Source: an uncultured Clostridia bacterium
GTDB taxonomy: Bacteria > Bacillota > Clostridia > UBA1381 > UMGS1253
DNA length: 20,195 nt
Direction of reading: 5' to 3'
Assembly (NCBI GenBank): GCA_934457145.1
Contig: CAKSHP010000030.1
Location: 1 to 20,195 of the forward strand
Shown here: positions 1 through 5,617 of the stretch, piece after piece
Layout of the letters: the number at the start of each line of letters is the position of its first letter
Position numbering within the stretch: the first letter of the stretch is position 1
Program-made: the position numbers and the translations under genes
Notes under the pieces: generated by a model
The model's database searches: none
The model's input: only the letters and a program-made list of their open reading frames with translations
What the model was told of the DNA's origin: nothing

Positions 1-201
1 CAAAACGGAAAATTATCTGACGGAACGGCGATATCAAATTTACCGAAATACTTTGAAAAAAATGCAGATATTGCGGCGCAGAACGGATATTATCCGCTTT
101 GCGAAACAGAAGATGAAACAAGAGAGCCGGCAGGTTATACTGTTAAAAACGGCATGATTTGCGGAATTTATGAAAGCGAGGCGGTAGATGATGTGGGTTG
201 A
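1..201 (+). CDS. 3' end of a phage structural or unknown protein (partial)
   Basis: The frame is open from the first base of the window to a TGA at 199-201, giving the last 66 residues of a protein whose start lies outside. The tail is hydrophilic, with no membrane segment and no motif I recognise. Its position directly upstream of a lysis cassette, with a 14-base overlap into the next start codon, suggests the last gene of a phage tail or baseplate module. That role is inferred from context only. Confidence 0.6.
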   Translation, partial: QNGKLSDGTAISNLPKYFEKNADIAAQNGYYPLCETEDETREPAGYTVKNGMICGIYESEAVDDVG

Positions 202-511
202 TGTGTTTATACAATGGCTTATACCCTTTGTATGCGGTTGCATAGTATCACTTGTATGTTCTGCACTTGCAAGCATACGAGCGAGAAAGTCAGAAGATAA
301 GGCAATACATGACGGTTTGCAATGTCTGCTTAGGGCAGAAATAATAAGTCAGCACGACAAGTGGAAAGAAAAAGAGTTTTGCCCGATTTATGCAAAAGAA
401 GCATTAAAACGAGCATACAGCAGTTATCACAACTTAGGCGGCAATGATGTTGCAACAGACCTGTACGTAGAGACAATGCAGCTTGCAACAGAAAAGGAGG
501 CAGCAAAATGA
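188..511 (+). CDS. small phage membrane protein upstream of holin
   Basis: This 107-residue protein has one hydrophobic N-terminal helix (about residues 5-29), then a charged cytoplasmic-type region containing an LLRAEII..HDKW stretch, a CPIYAKEAL segment and a YHNLGGN segment. I recall this layout from a family of small proteins that sit just before the holin in Firmicutes prophages, usually annotated as hypothetical. It overlaps the preceding gene, and its stop overlaps an ATG of the next frame (ATGA-type overlap at 508-511), so the genes are probably translationally coupled in a late lysis operon. Its function is unknown; it could be a holin accessory or a second holin. The family recognition is from memory and was not searched. 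Confidence 0.7.
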   Translation: MMWVDVFIQWLIPFVCGCIVSLVCSALASIRARKSEDKAIHDGLQCLLRAEIISQHDKWKEKEFCPIYAKEALKRAYSSYHNLGGNDVATDLYVETMQLATEKEAAK

Positions 512-570
512 ACATGTGGCGCATTAAAAGAATTAAAGATTTTGAAGATTTTGAAAGGAGCAATGATATT

Positions 571-753
571 ATGACAAACAGATTAAAAAGTATACCTTTA
601 TGGACGGCGGTGCTTGCACTGATTTACCTCACAGCTAAAAACTGGCTTGGTATTGATATCCCTGCATGGACTGACATTTCAACCGAGATTATAGCTATAT
701 TGGCTATTCTTTTCGGAGTAACAAACAACCCTACCGACAAAAAACATTTCTAA
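571..753 (+). CDS. phage holin
   Basis: From the ATG at 571 this is a 60-residue protein with two hydrophobic segments (about residues 9-24 and 37-49) separated by a short polar turn. It ends in a GVTNNPTDKKHF tail typical of small clostridial holins (phi LC3-like or related). Holins form membrane lesions that release the endolysin at the end of the phage cycle. The chosen start has a good site, GAAAGGAG at 553-560, ten bases upstream. An in-frame ATG at 508 would add 21 charged residues, and it has an even stronger AAAGGAGG site at 493-500 and overlaps the previous stop. Both starts may be used. The amidase gene follows 17 bases downstream, as expected for a holin-endolysin pair. Confidence 0.8.
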   Translation: MTNRLKSIPLWTAVLALIYLTAKNWLGIDIPAWTDISTEIIAILAILFGVTNNPTDKKHF

Positions 754-770
754 AAGGAGCGTGATTTTAA

Positions 771-1421
771 ATGAATATAAACACATCATACCCATGTCAT
801 ATTACAAACTACAGAAAAATCCGAAAAAAAGCAATCAAATACATAGTAGTCCACTATGTTGGGGCAACAGGCAGTGCAAAGCAAAATGCGCTTTATTACC
901 ACAACGCGGCAAACATTGGCGCGTCGGCACATTATTTTGTTGGTCACAAGTCGGAAAACGGCGAAATTTATCAGAGCGTTGCCGACAATTACTGCGCATG
1001 GCACTGCGGAAGCGAAAACGGCAAATACTACAATGATTGCAGAAATGACAGCGCTATAGGCATTGAAATGTGCTGTCACAAGGATTCGGGCGGCAGTTGG
1101 TATTTTGATGAGATAACCGTTAAAAACACAATCGAGCTTGTTAAAATGCTTATGAAAAAATACAACATACCGATTGCAAACGTGCTGCGCCATTATGATG
1201 TGACGCACAAGTGCTGTCCTGAGCCGTATGTTAAATATCCGGATTTATGGAATAAATTTAAAAGTGAGGCGGTTAAGATGCGAGGACTTGAGAGCATAAA
1301 CGATATTGTGTGGGAACTGGCACACAGGGGCATTATAACGGACAAGGCGTATTGGATAAAAAAGCTTGAAGAAGATAAAAACGTGTATTGTTTAGCAAAA
1401 AACATGGCAAATTACAGATAA
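771..1421 (+). CDS. phage N-acetylmuramoyl-L-alanine amidase (endolysin)
   Basis: This 216-residue protein is an Amidase_2 (T7 lysozyme/PGRP-type) zinc amidase that cleaves the amide bond between N-acetylmuramic acid and L-alanine in peptidoglycan. The expected metal ligands are visible as His28 (in IVVHYVG), His141 (RHYDVT) and Cys149 (CCPEP), with the conserved GIEMC strand at 97-101. Residues from about 171 to the end form a short helical tail (SINDIVWELAHRGII...) that resembles C-terminal modules of clostridial endolysins and may bind the cell wall. It has an AAAAGGAGCG site just upstream, has no signal peptide and follows a holin, so export through holin lesions is expected. It is the last phage gene before host-type genes. 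Confidence 0.9.
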   Translation: MNINTSYPCHITNYRKIRKKAIKYIVVHYVGATGSAKQNALYYHNAANIGASAHYFVGHKSENGEIYQSVADNYCAWHCGSENGKYYNDCRNDSAIGIEMCCHKDSGGSWYFDEITVKNTIELVKMLMKKYNIPIANVLRHYDVTHKCCPEPYVKYPDLWNKFKSEAVKMRGLESINDIVWELAHRGIITDKAYWIKKLEEDKNVYCLAKNMANYR

Positions 1422-1430
1422 TAAAACAAT

Positions 1431-1468
1431 CGGCAAGGCGGAAAATATGATAAAAGTCCGTCTTGCCG
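1431..1468 (-). terminator. terminator between phage amidase and azlD
   Basis: Two 12-base arms (1431-1442 and 1457-1468) pair perfectly except for one G-U, around a 14-base loop. On the minus strand the stem is followed by ATTGTTTTATT, so it fits best as the terminator of azlCD. On the plus strand the following bases are A-rich, so it stops amidase transcription less convincingly. It also marks the approximate prophage/host junction. Confidence 0.7.
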
Positions 1469-1475
1469 AAAGAAA

Positions 1476-1790
1476 TTATACAAAAGATAATAAAAAGTCG
1501 CATACCAAAACGGATATACAGCAAAAAGCTGCGACCTTAAAAAGATTTTCCGTTTTCCAGGCAGATACTATTCCGATTATTAGGGCAATAACACCCGATA
1601 CGGGGCTTTTTGTTGAATAAATTATTGTCGGGAAAGTCATTACGGCTAAGGTTACATATGGTACATAAAAAAGAAACGATTGCACAAAACGGTTTTTTAT
1701 GCGCCTTTGGATAAGGGTGAGCGGCAGAGTTCGGATAGCAAAGCAGACCGCCGCCATGATGAAAATATAGATGTATATATTATTTTTCAT
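1476..1790 (-). CDS. azlD: branched-chain amino acid transport protein AzlD
   Basis: This 104-residue, almost wholly hydrophobic protein has about three to four membrane helices and the AzlD-family N-terminal pattern (AAVCFAIRTLPL) followed by an FVQSFLFYVPY segment. AzlD is the small subunit that works with AzlC (LIV-E family) in efflux of branched-chain amino acids or their analogues. Its ATG lies inside the end of azlC (four-base ATGA overlap at 1787-1790), which indicates translational coupling. Length and composition are normal for the family. The assignment is firm, but the exact substrate is not visible in the sequence. Confidence 0.9.
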   Translation of the reverse strand: MKNNIYIYIFIMAAVCFAIRTLPLTLIQRRIKNRFVQSFLFYVPYVTLAVMTFPTIIYSTKSPVSGVIALIIGIVSAWKTENLFKVAAFCCISVLVCDFLLSFV

Positions 1791-2530
1791 TGCTCGTTTT
1801 CTCCTTTGGTGTTAATCGGAAAAAGTATTGCGGCTAAAGAAGATATAACTAAGGTTAAAAATATGGTTTTCATACCGTCGGAGATGTTTAAAAACAGATA
1901 GCTAAGATAGCTTAGAACAAAGCATACGGCAATTATTAGGGCGATTTTTTTATTGCTTTTGCAAGGGGGGATTATGATTGCCAAAAACATACCGAACAGC
2001 GTTACTCCGAAGGCTGCCACAAGCAGCTCGGGCAAGATGTTGCCGGCTATATTGCCGATAAGAGTGCCGAGCGCCCAGTATGGAAGGGCGGTTAAAACAG
2101 CGCCGTATGTATAAACGGGGTTTATATATCCGCCGCGCGCCATGTTGATGGCAAAAAGCTCGTCTGTTATGGTAAAGCCGATTGCTATTCTGTGTATAAA
2201 AGAGGTTTGGGAAGAAAAACGCTGGCTTAGAGCAAAGCTCATTAAGCAGTATCTTGCGTTTACGATTAATGTTATAATTGCCATTTCGATATATGCTGCA
2301 TTTGATGCAATTACCGTAAAGCCCGCATATTCACCGGCAGAGGCATTGCATAAAAGACTTGCAAGAAAGCTTTGAAAGGCGGAAAGTCCGGCTGACTGCG
2401 CGGCGATACCCAAAGAAAACGAGACGGCAAAGTAGCCGAGACCTATCGGGATGCCATCGTGCATACCTTCTAAAAATATTTTTCTTTTTTGCAGCGCATT
2501 GACTGTGTTTTGAGAACTTGAGTTTTTCAA
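1787..2530 (-). CDS. azlC: AzlC family branched-chain amino acid exporter, large subunit
   Basis: AzlC is a polytopic inner-membrane protein that with AzlD exports branched-chain amino acids. Family hallmarks are the GMHDGIPIGLGYFAVSFSLGI entry helix, the FLASLLCNASAGEYAGF segment and the NARYCLMSFALSQRF segment. I place the start at a TTG at 2530, preceded at six bases by AAAGAGGTG, giving 247 residues. A longer reading from a TTG at 2566 lacks such a site and would add 12 polar residues. A structured leader lies upstream (2595-2658). The gene shares strand with citrate synthase but is separated from it by about 170 bases, so independent control is likely. Confidence 0.9.
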   Translation of the reverse strand: MKNSSSQNTVNALQKRKIFLEGMHDGIPIGLGYFAVSFSLGIAAQSAGLSAFQSFLASLLCNASAGEYAGFTVIASNAAYIEMAIITLIVNARYCLMSFALSQRFSSQTSFIHRIAIGFTITDELFAINMARGGYINPVYTYGAVLTALPYWALGTLIGNIAGNILPELLVAAFGVTLFGMFLAIIIPPCKSNKKIALIIAVCFVLSYLSYLFLNISDGMKTIFLTLVISSLAAILFPINTKGENEQ

Positions 2531-2594
2531 AAAAAACACCTCTTTGGTTTGGTATTGGAAAGTCAAGCCATACGGGGTTTGACAAATATGTGCT

Positions 2595-2658
2595 AAAAAA
2601 TCAGAGCATAGGCATTAAAGAGTAAACCGCATCGGATTTTAACCACTAATGCCTATAC
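2595..2658 (-). promoter_or_regulatory. structured leader or attenuator-like hairpin upstream of azlC
   Basis: On the minus strand a 12-base arm (2647-2658) pairs with 2606-2617, with one G-U pair. The 29-base interior holds a nested TAAA..CCG-atg-CGG..TTTA hairpin. A run of six U follows about five bases after the stem. It could be the citrate synthase terminator or an attenuator for azlC. A weaker five-base stem plus U-run at 2674-2696 lies closer to the citrate synthase stop and could serve as its terminator instead. The stretch 2567-2704 holds no gene. Confidence 0.45.
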
Positions 2659-2704
2659 AAAATGTGAGCCGGCATAAAAACTGATTTTTGCAGTTATAAA
2701 AAGC

Positions 2705-4048
2705 CTAAGAGTCTCTTTTTTCGAGCGGAACATACTCGCGGCGTTTGGAGACGCTTTTATATGCGGGACGAATGATTTTCCCGGCATTTACGAGTTCCTC
2801 CATCCGGTGTGCGCTCCAGCCCGCAATCCTTGCCGTTGCAAAGAGGGGGGTATAAAGCTCGAGGGGAATGTTTAGCATTGAATATGCAAAGCCGCTGTAA
2901 AAATCGATATTGGCAGAAACACCTTTGTAAATTCTGCGTTTTTTTGCGATGACCTCGGGGGCAAGCTTTTCGACTTTGGAATACAAAAGAAAGTCGTTTT
3001 CCATGTTTTTTTCGATTGCAAGCTTTTTGACAAAGCTGCGAAAGATTCTTGCTCTCGGATCGGAGATACTGTAGACAGCGTGGCCCATACCATAGATCAG
3101 ACCGGCATTGTCGAAGGCTTTGCCCTCTAATAGACGCTCGAGATAGTTTGTTATGGCGCTGTCGTCGTCTGCGCTGACGTTTTGTTTTAAGTCTTCAAAC
3201 ATTTTTACAACCTTTATGTTTGCGCCGCCGTGTTTAGGACCTTTAAGCGAACAAAGCGCTGCGGCGATTGCCGAGTAGGTATCTGTGCCGGAGGAGGTGA
3301 CAACATGGGTTGTAAATGAGGAGTTATTACCGCCGCCGTGTTCTGCGTGAAGCACAAGCGACATATCCAAAACCTTTGCTTCAAGATCCGAAAATGAACA
3401 GTCGGGGCGAAGCATGTGCAAAAAGTTTTCGGCGGTTGAATAGTTCGGAAGCGGTCTGTGTATAACAAGAGAGTCTGAATTGTTATAAAAGCTGTTTGCC
3501 GCATAGCTGTACACCGAAAGCACAGGTATTACGCTGATTAACAAAAGACACTGACGCATAACGTTTGCAAGGGAAGTGTCGTTAGGAGAATCATCGTATG
3601 GAAAAAGCGAGAGCACGCTTCTCGTGAGCGTGTTCATAATATCAGCAGACGGAGCCTTCATGATAACATCGCGCACAAAATTTTTCGGAAGCGCGTAAAA
3701 CGAAGCTAAAAGGCTGCGAAACTCCGAAAGCTGAGAGGCTGAGGGGAGATTTCCGGTTAAAAGAAGGTATGCTGTTTCTTCAAAGCCGAAACGCGAGTCC
3801 TTCATAAATCCGTTTATAATATCGTCTATTTTAATGCCGCGGTAGTAGAGCTCGCCGTCTGTTTGAATTTCTTTGCCATCGACCGTTTTGGTTGTTGTGA
3901 TTTCGGAAATTTCGGTGAGTCCCGCAAGGACGCCTTTACCGTTTAAATCACGCAGACCGCGTTTTACGTCGTATTTTGAATAAAGCTCTTTGTCGATAAC
4001 GCATGAGTCTATGCATTGATTGGTTATTTTATTTATGATATTGTTCAT
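2705..4048 (-). CDS. gltA: citrate synthase
   Basis: This 447-residue cytoplasmic enzyme condenses acetyl-CoA with oxaloacetate to citrate. The family residues are all present: His237 in LHAEHGGG, the catalytic His273 in GPKHGGAN, His323 in GMGHAVYSISDPRA and Asp382 in SANIDFYSG. The length of about 447 with an N-terminal extension before the RGLRDLNG motif fits the clostridial branch. The start has AGAAAGGAG a few bases upstream and its own promoter at 4099-4127. No aconitase or isocitrate dehydrogenase gene is adjacent. In an anaerobe this would normally feed 2-oxoglutarate and glutamate synthesis rather than a full cycle (inference). A 2-methylcitrate synthase activity cannot be excluded from sequence. 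Confidence 0.93.
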   Translation of the reverse strand: MNNIINKITNQCIDSCVIDKELYSKYDVKRGLRDLNGKGVLAGLTEISEITTTKTVDGKEIQTDGELYYRGIKIDDIINGFMKDSRFGFEETAYLLLTGNLPSASQLSEFRSLLASFYALPKNFVRDVIMKAPSADIMNTLTRSVLSLFPYDDSPNDTSLANVMRQCLLLISVIPVLSVYSYAANSFYNNSDSLVIHRPLPNYSTAENFLHMLRPDCSFSDLEAKVLDMSLVLHAEHGGGNNSSFTTHVVTSSGTDTYSAIAAALCSLKGPKHGGANIKVVKMFEDLKQNVSADDDSAITNYLERLLEGKAFDNAGLIYGMGHAVYSISDPRARIFRSFVKKLAIEKNMENDFLLYSKVEKLAPEVIAKKRRIYKGVSANIDFYSGFAYSMLNIPLELYTPLFATARIAGWSAHRMEELVNAGKIIRPAYKSVSKRREYVPLEKRDS

Positions 4049-4098
4049 GTGATGCTCCTTTCTGTTTTTAAAATTTAATATTATTGGCTTTTTGATAT

Positions 4099-4127
4099 AT
4101 TATAACACAAAACCGAGAAAAATTCAA
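4099..4127 (-). promoter_or_regulatory. sigma-A promoter of citrate synthase
   Basis: On the minus strand, TTGAAT (4122-4127) and a perfect TATAAT (4099-4104) are separated by 17 bases. This lies about 50 bases upstream of the citrate synthase start codon, with the RBS in between. Confidence 0.75.
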
Positions 4128-4144
4128 GGGGTTAATTTGAAGAA

Positions 4145-4187
4145 AATAAAAAGCTTTGCACGCGCACAGATTGCATACAAAGCTTTT
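4145..4187 (-). terminator. terminator of the Gfo/Idh oxidoreductase gene
   Basis: On the minus strand AAAAGCTTTG (4178-4187) pairs with CAAAGCTTTT (4149-4158), and a TTATTTTCTT run follows. It sits just after the oxidoreductase stop and upstream of the citrate synthase promoter, so it separates the two units. Confidence 0.8.
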
Positions 4188-4216
4188 AGGTTTAAAAGAT
4201 TAGTTTTCTTTAAAGA

Positions 4217-5269
4217 TTAGATTCCTTCTTTTAATGTGATTACCTGATCTTGTTTTACCGATTCGAAAGCGGCTTCCATTGTTTTTAAAACACGCATTGT
4301 TTCGCTGTGTTTTACGATTTGCTCTTCTTTTCCGTCGATTGCCGCGCAAACGTTTCTGTAGAAATCGTGTACATCGGAATGAGGAATGTCGAGCTTATAG
4401 GTATCGGTTGTTATTTCGTCTCTCGGAGCCATTGTTTTTGTAAGACCTGCGGCTGTTTGTACGGGAATAACATCGCTTTCGTGCCAAGCCTTGCAATGTA
4501 CAACTTTGCAGTTTTCGCGCCAGTCTGTAATTATTGCGCTGCCGTCTTTTGCCTGCATATAAAAACGGGGAAGAGCTATAAAGTTGTATGTTCCGACTTC
4601 GATATAAGCTATAGCGCCGTCTTCAAAGGTGAGTTCAAGTTTAAAGCCGTCGTCTACTTCGTTGTTTGTGATGTGTGTAAAGCGGCAATATACTTTAACA
4701 ATCTTTTGTTTAAATATCTGAAGCATCTGGTCGATTAGGTGAATTCCCCAGTCAAACAACATTCCGCCGCCGTATTTTTTAATTCCTCTCCAGTCGCTCG
4801 GGATACCTCTTGAGCCGTGTATACGGGATTCGATATTTAAAACTTTGCCTATTTCTCCGCTTTCGGCGAGTTTTTTCATTGCAAGAAAGTCAACATCCCA
4901 GCGGCGGTTCTGATGAGTTGTAAAGAGTTTGCCGGATTCGTGCGCTGCGGCAACCATATCTGCAAAGTCGGCGCAGGAAAGCGCTACGGGTTTTTCGCAA
5001 ATTACGTTTTTGCCGGCTTTGAGCGCTTTTATAACGAGCTCTTTATGCACGTTGTTAGGAGTTGCGATTGTCAATAAGTCGATATCTTTATCATTTAAAA
5101 CCGCATCAAAGCTATCATATGCAAAGATGTTTCTATCTTGTGCGGCTTTGCGTTTTTTTTCATCAATATCATAAATTCCTTTAAGGTTTACAACGTCGCT
5201 TTCGAGCGCATGGTTAACATGCCAGCCGCCCATACCGCCGAAACCTACTACACATAAATTCTTTTTCAT
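4217..5269 (-). CDS. Gfo/Idh/MocA family NAD(P)-dependent oxidoreductase
   Basis: This 350-residue two-domain dehydrogenase has an N-terminal Rossmann fold with VVGFGGMGGWH (residues 7-17) for NAD(P) binding, the family EKP motif (92-94, in CEKPVALS), and the C-terminal signature GGGMLFDWGIHLIDQ (167-181) that holds the catalytic Asp/His region. The family oxidises or reduces sugars, inositols and related compounds. The specific substrate is not predictable here. The start is supported by a GAGGTGA site. It is the last gene of a minus-strand cluster with a beta-propeller protein and a small unknown protein, and a 20-bp tandem repeat lies directly upstream, probably in its control region. A role in sugar or sugar-acid catabolism is inferred. 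Confidence 0.88.
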   Translation of the reverse strand: MKKNLCVVGFGGMGGWHVNHALESDVVNLKGIYDIDEKKRKAAQDRNIFAYDSFDAVLNDKDIDLLTIATPNNVHKELVIKALKAGKNVICEKPVALSCADFADMVAAAHESGKLFTTHQNRRWDVDFLAMKKLAESGEIGKVLNIESRIHGSRGIPSDWRGIKKYGGGMLFDWGIHLIDQMLQIFKQKIVKVYCRFTHITNNEVDDGFKLELTFEDGAIAYIEVGTYNFIALPRFYMQAKDGSAIITDWRENCKVVHCKAWHESDVIPVQTAAGLTKTMAPRDEITTDTYKLDIPHSDVHDFYRNVCAAIDGKEEQIVKHSETMRVLKTMEAAFESVKQDQVITLKEGI

Positions 5270-5298
5270 AACAGATCACCTCATAATGATAAATTATT

Positions 5299-5345
5299 TA
5301 CCTTGAACCCAAAGTGTATACCTTGAACCCAAAGTGTATACCTTG
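5299..5345. repeat. 20-bp tandem repeat upstream of the oxidoreductase
   Basis: The unit TACCTTGAACCCAAAGTGTA occurs exactly at 5299-5318 and 5319-5338, followed by a partial third copy (5339-5345). It fills most of the 83-base gap between the small gene's stop and the oxidoreductase start, so on the minus strand it lies in the leader or promoter of the oxidoreductase. The exact helical spacing (about two turns) suggests paired regulator sites, but replication slippage is an alternative. Confidence 0.85.
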
Positions 5346-5352
5346 CTAAATC

Positions 5353-5541
5353 TTACCGCTCTCCCGCCATAAGCGTAACATGGTCGATTCTTATCTGAAT
5401 ATCTATGTCATCTTCTTTATAAACTCTCATAATATCCGCCATCTTTATCTCGCCGTTATCGTGAAAGGTTTCGAAGAGCTTTCTTTCGAAGCGCTTTCTA
5501 AAGTACGTTAACATCTCATAATACAATGTCGATATTTTCAT
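5353..5541 (-). CDS. small hypothetical protein (62 aa)
   Basis: I do not recognise this protein. From the second of two close ATGs (5541) it has 62 residues: a helical, basic first half (STLYYEMLTYFRKRFERKLF), then an acidic stretch (YKEDDIDIQIRID), with no membrane segment or cysteine motif. The start at 5541 is preferred because GGAG lies eight bases upstream, whereas the ATG at 5547 has only two bases of spacing. It lies 71 bases after the stop of the propeller gene and 83 bases before the oxidoreductase start on the same strand, and a perfect cre-like palindrome is just upstream. It may be a small partner or regulator of the cluster. The coding assignment is moderately supported by the RBS and codon use. 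Confidence 0.55.
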   Translation of the reverse strand: MKISTLYYEMLTYFRKRFERKLFETFHDNGEIKMADIMRVYKEDDIDIQIRIDHVTLMAGER

Positions 5542-5576
5542 CTTCATATCTCCTATATTTAGTTTTATTATCAGCT

Positions 5577-5591
5577 ATGTAACCGATTACA
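5577..5591. promoter_or_regulatory. cre / LacI-family operator palindrome
   Basis: The sequence ATGTAACCGATTACA fits the catabolite-responsive element consensus WTGNAANCGNWNNCW on both strands, with the central CG typical of LacI/CcpA-family sites. It lies about 45 bases upstream of the small gene and just after the propeller stop. This suggests an internal promoter for the small gene and the oxidoreductase under a LacI-type repressor or CcpA. A clear -10/-35 pair is not visible. Confidence 0.55.
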
Positions 5592-5617
5592 ATTTTACTA
5601 TAAATTTAAAAAGTATT

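Noticed and set aside
786..1208. 140-codon minus-strand frame inside the amidase gene
   Set aside because: It is antisense to a gene with intact catalytic motifs and lacks a ribosome site or family resemblance.
5299..5345. CRISPR-like repeat
   Set aside because: Copies are directly adjacent with no spacers, so it is a tandem repeat rather than an array.
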